Below are positions 1 through 10,452 of a stretch of DNA of 64,000 nucleotides, in pieces (the first letter of the stretch is position 1; every line of letters starts with the position of its first letter). The DNA is from Lolium rigidum. Lineage: Eukaryota; Streptophyta; Magnoliopsida; Poales; Poaceae. Below the pieces are notes generated by a model. The model saw only the letters and a program-made list of their open reading frames with translations, was not told the origin of the DNA and did no database searches. The position numbers and the translations under genes are program-made. The stretch is taken from positions 178,900,017 through 178,964,016 of the forward strand of contig NC_061513.1 of assembly GCF_022539505.1 (NCBI RefSeq). Reading direction: 5' to 3'.

Positions 1-482
1 TGCAAACACACCTTTGTCTCAAAACTTTATTTGGTTTAGATGTGGGCATGGAAATAGGGGGAGTGCGGTTTAAATTATTGAGCTATCCCTCCCCCCATAA
101 TGCCAACATTAAAGATTTCATTCTCGTTATATCATATGTTGATATGTGAGCTTAAATGATGAGTAGTGGTTTGAACCCAAGATATATCTTCGCGGTGTCA
201 TATCATAACACTCATATATGGTGGCCTAGGCCACCGCACTCTTCTTCGTGAAGAGTTGGAGTTGTTTGGATTTTCATTGGATTTTATTGACATCTCCTTG
301 TTTATGGGAAATCACTCATTTTTGGCCTTCATTTGCATTATTTGCAAAAATGAGTGATCATGTACCATCTCACGAGTTTGGCGTATCTGTCCTAAGCCTA
401 TCTCATCTAAGACATATCCTTCACCTTCTCCAAGTGCACCTTGTTCGTGTCAAAATCCCGTTTTTGGGCACAGTTTCCTGTT

Positions 483-617
483 CCACCGGAAGTTCCGGTC
501 GTTTCGACCGGTACTTCCGGCTAGTATCTTTTCGCCAGATTCAGCCTTGTTCGTGTCCGGCTCGGGTGGTTCTGCGAGACCGGAAGTTCCGGCTCCAACG
601 AGCGGAACTTCCGGCCT
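483..617. repeat. GGAAGTTCC palindrome cluster 1
   Basis: Four copies or near copies of the palindrome ACCGGAAGTTCCGGT occur near 484, 509, 579 and 601, immediately upstream of the internal TATA box. Related clusters are at 1011-1095 and 3189-3547. Confidence 0.7.
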
Positions 618-628
618 TAAGTGGCCAC

Positions 629-634
629 TATATA
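629..634 (+). promoter_or_regulatory. TATA box of the element's internal gene
   Basis: TATATA lies about 175 bases before the ATG at 808, just after a cluster of GGAAGTTCC palindromes (483-617). The leader between TATA and ATG is pyrimidine-rich. This suggests an internal promoter separate from the LTR promoter. Confidence 0.4.
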
Positions 635-807
635 GCTGGGCCGAACGGGTGAGCAGATTCCATCTCCCTCACTTTTCCCCTTTCCAAGATCTATTTGGTG
701 GTGCTCCTCCCCGTGACGGCTGCTTGCTCCTCCGGCCGGATCTCCCTCCTCCGGCGCTCCCCGCCGGATCGTCTCCGTGGATCGGCATCCTCTCCCTCTT
801 CTCCTCC

Positions 808-2579
808 ATGGCTCCCCCCGGTTTGTGCCCTCTCCCTCTCTATGTGTGGGTAGACCTCACTAGATGAAATATAGGGCATACTCTAGGCAAAGCTATGGTA
901 GAAATCCTCTAGATGCCTTTCCTCTACTAGATCGTGCGTAGGATGTCGTGGTAATGCGGTCCTCTTTGCCATTGCCTCAGACCTGGTGAGAAACAGCCGC
1001 TGTTTTCGAACAGCCGGAAGTTCCGGTCCTTCACGCCGGAACTTCGGCCCAGGGCGGAACTTCCGCCGGTTCTCACCGGAACTTCCGGCCTGGCGATTTT
1101 TTCTGCTGTTACCCGATATCCTGTGCATGCTCTGGTGTTTGGCCTCCTTGCTTATGTGCACTCATTCATCATTCCTATCATGTTGATTTCGTTATCAGGT
1201 GGTTCCAAGAAGAGAGGCAAGGATCATGTGGATGAGGTTGAGGAAGAGCTTGAGCAAACCCGACCATCCAAGCTCACCGCTCGCCAGCAAGGCTGCAGCT
1301 GCTCGAGAGGCACAAGTCACTCGGCTGTTCGTGGGAAGAACATACATATATCCGTGAAGGGCATGCAATATAATGAGTACAAGGAGCTCACGTGACATGA
1401 ACCCTTACCTCACCCCTTGGAACAATAGGGTTACGGATAAGCGGTTCCACAACAAGACCCAAGAGGAGATATTCTATGAGATCTACATACCATTCAAGAA
1501 GGGGTAGCCCCTCAACATGCTATTGACACGGGAAGATGGCCGCTAATAAGTACTTTGAAGAAGCCTATGCCATGTGTGGAGAGTTTGGGCTCTATCCCAT
1601 TATGGAGCTCAACAAGGACTATGATGTTGGGTTGATTCAACAATTCTATGCCACCGTCCACTTTGAGCAAGATGAAGCAAGAACTTTTCGGTGGGTGACT
1701 CATGAGAGGCTCCTTGAGTCTAACTTGGCAAAGTTTGGAGCCGCACTTGGATATCCTCGCTACCCGGGCGTTGATGCAAATGGTTGGAGGTGCCATGATA
1801 GCTCATGGGCTCAAACAAGGGAGGTCTTGGAGCACCTCTACATCCCCGGCTGGGGTGTCCCAGGAGCAAGAATGCGGATCTTCTCCCTACTTGGGATATT
1901 ATGCTTAGAGTCTACTGGAAACCATTGGACCGAAGGGTGGCAACCTTGATGAGCTACATCTTTATGAAGTGGATCTTATGGCCAACTCTTTTGCTAAGAA
2001 GGGCACCGGTGAGAAGCTTGATGTGATGGACTACATCTATCATGAGATGTGGTCATGTGTGATGGAGAAGAAGCTTCCCGCCTATGCTCCGTACATTATG
2101 AAGCTCATTGAGGACACTTGGATGGAGTCTTGTCAGGCTAGACTCGTTCAATCCATTCCACTCACTCTCACATCCCATGAAGTGAAGTCATTGAGGACCA
2201 AGCGCCACAACTCTCCTCTTGAAGATGTTAACCCCATGGATGAGAAGCCACCTAAGCTGGGCCTCCAAGCTAGCACGCCGCATGAGACGGATCTTTTGCC
2301 TCACCTCTGCGAGTTAACCACCGTCGGTATCGGCGGCATGTTGAAGCCAAGAAGTCAAGGGTGCGTCGGAAGAGCATCATGAGGGCCCTTGAGGTGGAAG
2401 TGTCTCCTCCCGGATCCGAGGAGAATGTCACTCCGGAGGCTGAGTGGGTCTCTAGTTATGGTGTCCCTCTTCCTCCGGATGGTCTTGAGATCGAGTCTCC
2501 TCCGCACACTCCTCCCTACCCCGGCGCTACATCGAACCTCCCTCCCGGCTGGGCTAACGCCGACCCTTGGGGCGCGTAG
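808..2579 (+). pseudogene. Degraded internal gene of the LTR element (plant transposon protein / ATHILA-ORF-like)
   Basis: A gene model fits: a TATA box at 629-634, ATG at 808, a 13-nt first exon (808-820), an intron 821-1198 with GT and AG ends, and a second exon from 1199 giving MAPPG-GSKKRGKD, a basic start typical of these element proteins. Downstream the reading shifts frame several times. 1199-1395 ends at a stop, 1536-1949 contains KYFEEAYAMCGEFGLYPIME and LIQQFYATVHFEQDEARTF, 1969-2382 continues in another frame, and 2361-2579 is an acidic proline-rich tail ending PWGA and TAG. The middle resembles the 'putative plant transposon protein' family (Pfam Transposase_32) found in non-autonomous LTR elements; this is from memory of the family, not a search. 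Frameshifts and a stop make it a pseudogene. The function of the intact family is unknown. Confidence 0.6.
1011..1095. repeat. GGAAGTTCC palindrome cluster 2
   Basis: Four near copies of CCGGAAGTTCCGG or its variant GGAACTTCC sit close together inside the intron of the element's internal gene. Confidence 0.65.
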
Positions 2580-3031
2580 TTTCTCTTTTTCCTTTTTGGT
2601 GCTTTGGTGCCAAAGGGGAGAATGAGACCTTATTAGGTTGCTCTTCGGTGGGTATTTGCATGGGGGAGTCACAAGCTCGTGTTGGCTTTGGTTTTTTATT
2701 GCTTGTGATTCTATTTATCTTTATGGTGTCGAACTATGTCTTAGCTATTTGGTTTGTAAACTCTATCTATGTGCTTGGAACCTTATTTGTGTATGGTAAA
2801 CTCCGTATGTGAGTCTTCCTTGGTTATCTATGTGTGCATGATCTTATTATCCATATGCTTATCACTATGTTGTATTGCTAACCCTTGGAAGACGGATGCA
2901 AGATATAGGGGAGCTTCTTATGTACCATTGCTCATATCTAGGGGAGCTCCTCTATATCTCTCACATTGTTGTTTACTTTATCCATTCCTTGCAAATACTT
3001 GTGTTGTCATCAAACACCAAAAAGGGGAGAT

Positions 3032-4345
3032 TGAAAGAACATTTCCCGCCCTTTTGGGTTTTGTGTGTTTGACGTCAACACTATGTATATTTTTATGTGT
3101 GTTGATGTAGACAGGTACGAGCTATCAAAAATTATGTTGGATCGGTGAATTGCTTTAGCTGTGCTGAAGTTCTGCAGTTTTTATGTGTCTGGCAGAAGTT
3201 CCGGCCCCAGCAGGCGGAAGTTCCGCCCTGGCTTATTCAGCAGAAGCTCCCCAGCGCAGTTTGGCCACGGCTCTTTTCTTCCGACCGGAAGTTCCGGTGA
3301 AGTTGGCCGGAAGTTCCGGTCGGCGGAACTTCCGCCCAACTTCCGGGCAAGTTCCGGAAATGCGGTTTTGTGGCTCAGTATAGTCCAGTAAGGTTTTCGG
3401 ACAATTCCGGAACTTGGCCGGAACTTCCGGTCACCGGAAGTTCCGCCCAAGTTCCGCCCCTTCTTTTGCTTTGCAGGAATTTTATCAGAAGCGGAACTTC
3501 CGGCCCAAACGGCCGGTACTTCCGGCCATCCTGGCCGGAATTCCGGTGTAAGTGAAATTCGTCCCCAACGGTCAGATCTGAAAGCTCCACCCATATAAAT
3601 AGCTTTCTTCTCCAAAGGGACAAGTTGCTCAATCATTGCAAGAAAAATCTGCCAAGCTTCACCACCATTAGAGCCACCTCAAGAACACAAGATTTGCAAG
3701 ATCTCCTTCCTCCCCCAACCAAAGCTCTTGATCTTTGGAGATTCGAATGAGAAGACACCGATCTACATCCTCACCGAAGCGTTCTTCATTTCCCCCTCAC
3801 TTGTTTGAGGGATCTCATGCTAGTGTTCCTATTTGGTTCCCTAGTTGATTTGTTGTTGATGTGTTGTTGTTGATTGTTGTATTGTTACAGATTTGGGAGC
3901 CTCCAATTTGGTTGTGGATGTGTGCCCCAAGAACCTTGTAAAGGCCCGGTTTCCGCCTCGAGGAAATCCCTTAGTGGAAGTGGGCTAGGCCTTTGTGGCG
4001 TTGCTCACAAGAGATCTGAGTGAAGCCTTCGTGGCTGTTGGTTTGGCTTGCGTAGCAACCACACTCCTCCAAACGTAGACGTACCTTCTTGCAAAGGAAG
4101 GGAACTACGGGAATCATCTCCGTGTCAACGCGTGGTCCACTCTCGGTTACCTCTATCCCATTCTATCTCCTATATATTGCGTAGCTATATCTTGCTTAGT
4201 TGATATCCTTGTCATATAGGTAAATTCACTTAGTTGCATATCTAGAGAATTTACCTTTGTGTCAAGCCTAAATTGAAAAAGAACTAAAAATTTGGGTAGC
4301 ACCTATTCACCCCCCCCCCTCTAGGTGCGGCATACGATCCTTTCA
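3032..4345 (+). repeat. 3' LTR, 1314 bp
   Basis: Starts TGAAAG directly after a polypurine tract (3019-3030) and ends CTTTCA, so the termini are TG...CA with a 6-bp inverted repeat. A TATAAAT box at 3594-3600 fits plus-strand transcription. The first half carries the densest cluster of GGAAGTTCC palindromes. A run of C (about 4311-4319) precedes the end. Only this LTR copy is in the window, so the 5' LTR cannot be compared. Confidence 0.75.
3189..3547. repeat. GGAAGTTCC palindrome cluster 3 in the LTR U3
   Basis: A dozen or more copies and variants of CCGGAAGTTCCGG and GCGGAACTTCCGC lie within about 360 bases just upstream of the LTR TATA box at 3594. Spacing is irregular, so it is a dispersed motif cluster and not a simple tandem array. 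Confidence 0.7.
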
Positions 4346-5165
4346 GAGTTTCACAGAACCTACTTGATTGAGGCAGGGTAGCGGCTGGACAAGAGATATG
4401 CATTGAAAATTTTCCCAATTGTTTGACCAAGTGTGCTAGTTAATCGGGAACATACCTAGTGATTGGACTGTCGGAACGGTTAGTCAGGCTAAATAATTAA
4501 TCTAACCAATGAGTGATAATCAGCACTGCGATCCCTAGTACGATTAATCGGCCTACTAATCGCTGACTCGGCCGACTTTTTTGTAAAGTGGAATCAATGC
4601 ATGCATAATATAACGCCGGAGCACAAGGACTCCGTGAACTACGGGCGTGATTGGTTGCTCGCAATAGATTTTTCATGTTTCCCCATTTGGCCCGCCCGAT
4701 GCCGTATGACTTATGAGGAGAAACGGAATTTGGGCATATTATGCACTACCGTTTGGATCCCAACAAAGTTTCATGGCACAGTTTTGGCCCATTGATTAGT
4801 AGGCAATAATTACCGATATGTTGGCTCACGAGAGAAGTATCGGCCATTTAGTTGTGTTCTAACAAGCAATGTTTTTACCTCCCTCTTCAAGTGGTGTTCT
4901 TACCCCTATCTAGCCATTACTAACCACACAACACAGGAGAGTAAGCTGACATGACAGCCATGATCAAAAGCAAAGGAACATCTACCTTCATATAAGCATT
5001 GTGAGGGCAAGAAAAAACGCCCCGATCAAAAGCAATGACGTTCCAGGGGAATAGAAGCCCATAGAATTCCTTGATCAATAGGCACGGTCATTGTCTTAAC
5101 ATCAAAGGTTCACCACTAAAACTAACTATGGACACCATTAACAGGCATGGAAATAAAGGAGGGCT
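4346..5165. other. No gene recognised
   Basis: About 820 bases between the LTR end and the B3-like pseudogene. Several short ATTAATCGG / CTAATCGC motifs occur around 4440-4580, hinting at an old DNA transposon, but no matching terminal repeats were found. Confidence 0.5.
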
Positions 5166-5170
5166 GCCGC

Positions 5171-5695
5171 CTAGCCGTGATCGGGGCAGGTGTAGAGCCT
5201 GGCGGTGGATGAGTCGGCCTTGTAGATGATCATCTTCATGATGAAGGCATGGAGCTTGAACTTCACGACGTTGCTGTGATGTAGATCGTACTTGTACACC
5301 ATCCGCGGCCAGTTCCTGCCAAAGACCACCTGACCACCATAGTAGGACACCTGCACCCACTCGTCGCAGAAGCAGCAGGCTGACAAGGTCACAATGCGTG
5401 GCAACGGGATCTTGATCCACTCCCGCAATGTGTGCTGGAACCATGGGGGCACAACCAGCATGTGGAGGTTGTCCGTGCTTAGCTACACATAGAACCTATG
5501 TGGCATCATCGCCTTGGCGATGTGCCGTAGCTTAAGCTGACTGCCAACGGTGGAAGGTGGCATGAGCATAGCCTCCACCCTGCCAGGCACCTCCGGCTTC
5601 AACGCCTTCGTCCAGCGGTTCAGGGCGATGTGCTCCTGGTAGCTAGGTGGAGGGAAGGACCCTTTGCCCAACTTGTCGCACTCCAGCTTTACCAC
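5171..5695 (-). pseudogene. B3-domain-like DNA-binding protein fragment
   Basis: On the minus strand one frame runs from MVKLECDKLGKGSF (5695) to a terminal CPDHG and stop (5171), broken by a single in-frame TAG at 5483-5485. The C-terminal part (WVQVSYYGGQVVFGRNWPR, then a leucine/basic stretch and MKMIIYKADSS) resembles the second half of plant B3 domains, where a W.V....V.F..GWP pattern and a final IY..... strand are usual. Just upstream at about 5696-5705 the minus strand reads TTCCAATTAG, a plausible splice acceptor, so this may be the last exon of a gene whose earlier exons are not recognisable here. The stop codon and missing first exons argue for a pseudogene or a captured exon. The family call is by eye. 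Confidence 0.45.
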
Positions 5696-5699
5696 CTAA

Positions 5700-7974
5700 T
5701 TGGAAAGGCAAATGGGTGTTAGAGCGTTTATGAAGATATAACCATTTCCAACACAAGGGCATGATCAAGACATAGCCGTTAGCAACAAACTACCCTGATC
5801 AAGACATTGCTCATGCCAACACAGGGGCATGATCAATGGAATGCTCTTGATCGTGGCACAATGTTGCAAAGGGCATTGCTCTTGATCATGCCCGTGTCTT
5901 GCCAATTCATATCACTGCATCATCCTAATCTAAAAGACCTTTGACCAGACCATTGCAATGATTTCCCAACCCATCCGACATTTGCACCGGCCAAATTTGG
6001 AAATCTAGCATCAACATGTAACAGCTACAGAATCTAACCTAAATATGGATATTACTCCTACAAAATACTCATGTAAGGGATGGAGATATACAAGTGAGAT
6101 CCCGCCTAAATCTCACTTGCAGTTTATTTTATCATCTGTAGTGTAGATTTTTATCTTAAAATTTAAACTATAAATGACAAGAAAAAAAGATTTAGGTGGA
6201 TACCAGTTGACACCTTATACAGGGAGAGATGGTGTCCCCCTTTTATTTACAATAGCTGGTCTCCGTATTGACTCTTGGGGAGCAGTACAGGAAGGTGTGC
6301 CTAACAAAAATGATAATCGGATGCAAGGTTTGACATTCTATTTCATTTCACGTGCAAAGTTTCTCCCGTATCTTAATGCTGTTCACAAGGAAAAATTGAC
6401 GCGGTTACGTGGAGACAGTTTGAAGCTATGTGCTAGTCAAACGCTCATTTGATTCCCTATGACCCTAGTTTCTTGAGAATTTTTGACAGCTGACACTAAG
6501 CAGTTAGCAAGCAGCATGTAACTTGTTCTCACCGACAAGATGCCCAAATTAAACAAGCCTGCAGCAAGGTTAATATAGGCAGTTTAAGTACGCACTAACC
6601 GGCTAACCGGGGAGGAACTCTTACTTTTATCTGTAAGATGGATTCCTTGCAGCACACCCCAAGGGCATGGCTGGAGCTAACAATGCAGCACGCGGCGTAA
6701 TATATCTCAGATGTACTTAAGATGCTTAAACTGCTAGAGTATCAGTAGTATCACGCGCTGAAACGAAATTGTCAACACATGATCAGCGAATCCTCGATCG
6801 AACCGTGTTGTACGGATCACTAGTTAACCATGCGTCCATGTCTCTCCACGTGACCCGTCTTCTTCCTATACTATGCTGAGCTAGGCTCGAAACTGGGAAG
6901 AACTCGGAAGTTTGTAGAGAACAAGCAAGTGGAAGCATATGGCACAAGGCATCTGGTTCCCGGCCAAGCAGAAGCTTTTCTTCCCGAGCGCAGCTGAGCT
7001 TGGGAAAGAGCATGCAAAATTTCCAAGGTGGTTGCTGCAGGAGATCGATGAGGTCAGCTGGTCAGGTGGACACTAGAAATTCTTAATTACGTGGGAATCT
7101 TCTCCTAAAAACAAAATGATGCGCTTACGTGTAAATAAAGGCCCATGTGTGACCCAAGATAATTCTAAGAATATAGTGTTATATATGTCAAGCAAAGTGC
7201 TATGTGTCCTCACAGAGATCTTTTTGTTTAAATATGCTGAATAGTGGTTGAGATCTCACAGTGGTTCTATGTGTAGCATGTCATATTTCTGGTTAGGCTA
7301 CTCTTTGTTATATGTGTGGCATGCCATTAGACCAAATGTTTGTGAATTATTTGATGCATAATCGATATCACTGAAAAGTGTTTTTTAGTATAGATCCAGT
7401 GATTTTTTTCCATTGTGTAATCCACATATCTTTAGTTTTGAGAGAAAAACGTGGCTTATATGTACGGACAGGAGGAGTAACACAGCAATATAAGGCCGTG
7501 TTCATCGACTGATGTTAAGGCTAGGGCTTCTCTTTTTTGAAAAAAAAAGTGTAGTTATTATCTAGAGCTCTGCCTATTCATTAGATAGACGAGAATTGAT
7601 CAAATTTATATTGTAAACCAGGTCAAAATGTACAAAAACTATTAGGCAAAAACATGTGAGGCAGGTTTGAGATTTATTTATTTTCAAATGATAGTTGGGC
7701 ATAAGAATGCATTCTGTATATGCACAGTCTACTTCACCCGATCAAGAGAGAGCCTCATATGGCTGCCGTGGGCGGCATCGTAGGTTATTAAACCCTTGTT
7801 GTTTAACTGATTGTGCTCATAGTAAAACTAGCATCATGTCATCTTGTCGATTTTGGTTTTCCGATGATGTTTAGTATTTATATTATCTGTTTGTTATTTT
7901 GTTAGCCAAGTATGCGGCCGATTCACTTATGTGAAGTTATTTTTTATCGATGCATAAGCTAAGATGATGATACA
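5700..7974. other. No gene recognised
   Basis: About 2.3 kb of AT-rich, low-copy-looking DNA. Short imperfect repeats of (A)TGATCAAGACAT / GGGCATGATCAA occur at 5755-5905. Open frames here are short, have no recognisable domain and are not supported. Confidence 0.5.
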
Positions 7975-7976
7975 TA

Positions 7977-8060
7977 CTACTTGCTATGATCGTAAAAGTA
8001 AGACGTTTTGGCGTTTTAATTTGAACTGCCGAAACATCTTATATTATGAAATGGAGGGAT
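7977..8060. mobile_element. Degenerate Stowaway-type MITE
   Basis: Flanked by TA at 7975-7976 and 8061-8062. The ends are imperfect inverted repeats: the left arm has GTAAGACGTTTTGG and the right arm ends CTTATATTATGAAATGGAGGGAT, the usual Stowaway terminus CTCCCTCC in mutated form. Too small to code. Confidence 0.6.
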
Positions 8061-8143
8061 TACATTGCTTGGAAGGGTATATCAAAAAGGTTAGGGAAGA
8101 AACTATAATCATATCAAATTGTCATGGAGATCCTGCGACATAA

Positions 8144-9341
8144 GATCATCTCTTACCGAACCCCTATAATATAGAGGACAAAACGGCGGACAAAAATAGA
8201 TGACAATAATTTAGTCCTCTAAAAGGTGGCCGCCAGATTGGAACACTAAAATCTTGAAGGACTAAAATATTTTAACATTATTTTTGAAACATCTCAAACA
8301 CACATAGTTCAAACATGCATAAATATTATCCAAAAACATCGGATCGATCAAGTTTGATCCAAAAGCACAACATAGCATGTTTATGTTGTCGATGCCACCA
8401 CCATCTCGGCCACCCTCAAACACCATCACCAGCACCACCACTCTCCCCGAGCCAAGATCTTTGCGCGAGCGATCTCACAATATGCCCTAGCTTTATCATC
8501 CAAGGAGCTAGGGTTCATGAACATGATGGTGCGGTCGGCACCCTCTCTCTCATTGGACAACTTCTCTTCCTGAAGTGCAAGCCCTTGAGTGCGTGTAGAA
8601 TCCAAATAAGACATGAATTCGGCGACCCCAATCTCAGTCTCACTTGCTTGAGACTCGGGCATTTCATCGATCATGTCGCAGACGGAGACTCGGGGACGAG
8701 TTGCGTCGACCGCCACGGAAGAGGGAGAAGGCGTGGTCGTTGAAGACGTCGGCGACGCCTTGGCCTTGCGTGTAGGTGTCAAGGTCGATGCCGCCACTGC
8801 CTTCCTCTTCTTCTTCTCTGCCACCGCCTGTGAGTGGGCTTGCATCGCCGTCGTCGGCTTTCGCGATCGCGGGCCGCTCAATAGCGGCGCAAGGGGCGGC
8901 TTGCGCACGGTCGAGGACATGCCAGTGGCCTTGGTGGTCGCTACCGCTGCCCGCACCGCGCTGGTATTTCCCAACCGCTTCCGCGGCATCGGAGGCGTCG
9001 GGAGGGTCGAATCGGGCGGCGACGCGTCGGCAGAAAACTCTGGCGGGCATGTGGGAACGAGATCCAATGCTATTCCATCTGGGAGAGGGGAGAACGGTGG
9101 CGCCAGCGACGACTGGGGTGGATTTGGACGGGAGTGGTGGCACTCGATGGCAGCTCAATTTTTTGTCACCGAGATGGGCGGGGAGGAAATATGAGAGAGG
9201 CGCCTCGAGTTTTAGGGGTCACTCTCTTATTTTTAGTCCTTTAACCGTTTTTGGGCTTAGGCTTGGACTCGAGGCGCTTAGGGCCGTACAGCCTATCTTT
9301 TCTCCTCTAAGGCTGTTTTGGGGCTTCGGTTAGAGGTGCTC
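8144..9341. mobile_element. PIF/Harbinger-like element with TAA target duplication
   Basis: The left end GATCATCTCTTACCGAAC and the right end (reverse complement GAGCACCTCTAACCGAAG) form an imperfect TIR of about 20 bp. TAA flanks it exactly at 8141-8143 and 9342-9344, the 3-bp duplication expected of this superfamily. The body is GC-rich and encodes one recognisable minus-strand ORF of the accessory-protein type; no transposase remains. Probably a deletion derivative mobilised in trans. Confidence 0.75.
8426..9067 (-). CDS. Harbinger accessory (NAM-associated / Myb-like) protein, remnant
   Basis: A 213-codon frame inside the Harbinger-like element. The N-terminal two-thirds is low-complexity Ala/Thr/Pro/Lys with a basic patch (KKKRKAVAAS). 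The C-terminal third contains IMFMNPSSLDDKARAYCEI followed by ARAKILAR, a signature of the 'No apical meristem-associated C-terminal' proteins that accompany PIF/Harbinger transposases in grasses. In that family ORF1 carries an N-terminal Myb/SANT-like DNA-binding domain and helps the transposase reach the nucleus and bind DNA. That N-terminal domain is not visible here, so the ORF is probably a truncated or diverged copy. The final residues (GEWWCW) look unlike the family and may be fortuitous read-through. Confidence 0.5.
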   Translation of the reverse strand: MDLVPTCPPEFSADASPPDSTLPTPPMPRKRLGNTSAVRAAVATTKATGMSSTVRKPPLAPLLSGPRSRKPTTAMQAHSQAVAEKKKRKAVAASTLTPTRKAKASPTSSTTTPSPSSVAVDATRPRVSVCDMIDEMPESQASETEIGVAEFMSYLDSTRTQGLALQEEKLSNEREGADRTIMFMNPSSLDDKARAYCEIARAKILARGEWWCW

Positions 9342-9344
9342 TAA

Positions 9345-10449
9345 AAAGGCATAATGATGCTCTAAAAAGGCATAATGATACATAGTGAATAGCAAGGAAA
9401 CGAATCAAGGAAATGAAAGGCAGAAACAAGGACATAATTTAACTTGTGAATCTTTCTGAAACATTATATAACGGCAGGGGGACAGATATATCACGTGCGT
9501 CCGCTCGTGTCAAGCATGTACCCGTTCACCGGCGTACTAGCATGCACACGTACAGGAGGTCAACAGAAACGATAGTATCTTGCTTCGTTTGCTTGCTCTT
9601 CATTTCTGAGCAGTCTCCCTTCCATGCCCTGAGCCCCTGACTGGTATGGCGGTCTCATTGGTGATTAGATTCTCTCTTTTTTGCGGCCTTCACAGTACTG
9701 TCGCGTGTCGAGGGCCCTGCGCTCCGCCCGCCGATTGATGAGCACTAAAAATTGCTGCGGCGTAACCACCGGCACGACCGGATGCACGTCGACGGCGAAA
9801 ACGGCTCGGTGGAGTTGCACCGGCCGGCCGCCGTGCTGCTAGAGACCCGGCGTATAAAAGTGTCGGTTCTGTGCAAAACGAAACATGGGTCGATGTTCAG
9901 CTAGGAGGGTTCGCGTACGTTCCGTTTGGCAAAACAACCGGATGCCTTTCGAAGTTTCGATCTCGTTCATAATTCCTGCCCCCGCTACTAGTAATATGCA
10001 ATTATTTGACATGATGGTCTATATGCAGTATTTTACAGGAGAATTTGGCACTTGTTGGGTGATGATTGACTTCAGAAGTTCTCAGCAGCTGTAAAATACA
10101 TGTATGATCTCGCAAGGATGGAATGATAACCCCGAGAAGGTGGCTCAGCTTCGACCTACAAACCGATACATAACTAACTTAATTCTTGGTCTGACAACTC
10201 ACCTATTTGTACGTGCAAATGAGAAAAAGTATAGCTATATACTTATGTATAATTCTGACGTGCACTAACCATAATAAAAATTGAAACGGTACTATAGTTG
10301 ATCCTTTAAAAAAATGCATGATGACTTGGGCAAGATGCATGCAACCTTTTATATTAATTTATTTAACAAATGTCTCGCAAAGATCATACGTTAAGAACCC
10401 AAAGCCAGCACGCAACAACTACATATCCAACAATGACTGGTGATGAGAC
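9345..10449. other. No gene recognised
   Basis: About 1.1 kb between two Harbinger elements. A GC-rich stretch (9690-9870) ends in GCGTATAAAAGTG (about 9850), which resembles a promoter, but no convincing ORF follows. The rest is AT-rich and featureless. Confidence 0.4.
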
Positions 10450-10452
10450 TTA

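Larger units (their letters stand above)
1..4345 (+). mobile_element. 3' portion of a non-autonomous LTR retrotransposon
   Basis: The window opens inside the internal region of this element. The 3' end is well defined: a polypurine tract at 3019-3030 leads into an LTR starting TGAAAGAACA at 3032 and ending CTTTCA at 4345. The body carries one degraded gene (808-2579) and no reverse transcriptase or integrase is visible, so the element is probably non-autonomous. The 5' LTR lies left of the window, so no TSD can be checked; the five bases after the LTR are GAGTT. The first 480 bases show no recognisable coding. A purine-rich AATAGGGGGAGTGCGG stretch near 52 resembles sequence common inside such elements. 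Confidence 0.75.

Noticed and set aside
4440..4580. Repeated ATTAATCGG/CTAATCGC motifs suggesting a hAT or similar DNA element
   Set aside because: No pair of terminal inverted repeats or target duplication could be found.
6174..6452. 92-codon plus-strand ORF
   Set aside because: No recognised domain, in AT-rich intergenic DNA with a biased composition; length is within chance.
9690..9900. GC-rich stretch ending in a TATAAAA box, promoter-like
   Set aside because: No supported ORF or transcript structure follows; kept only as a note in the intergenic entry.
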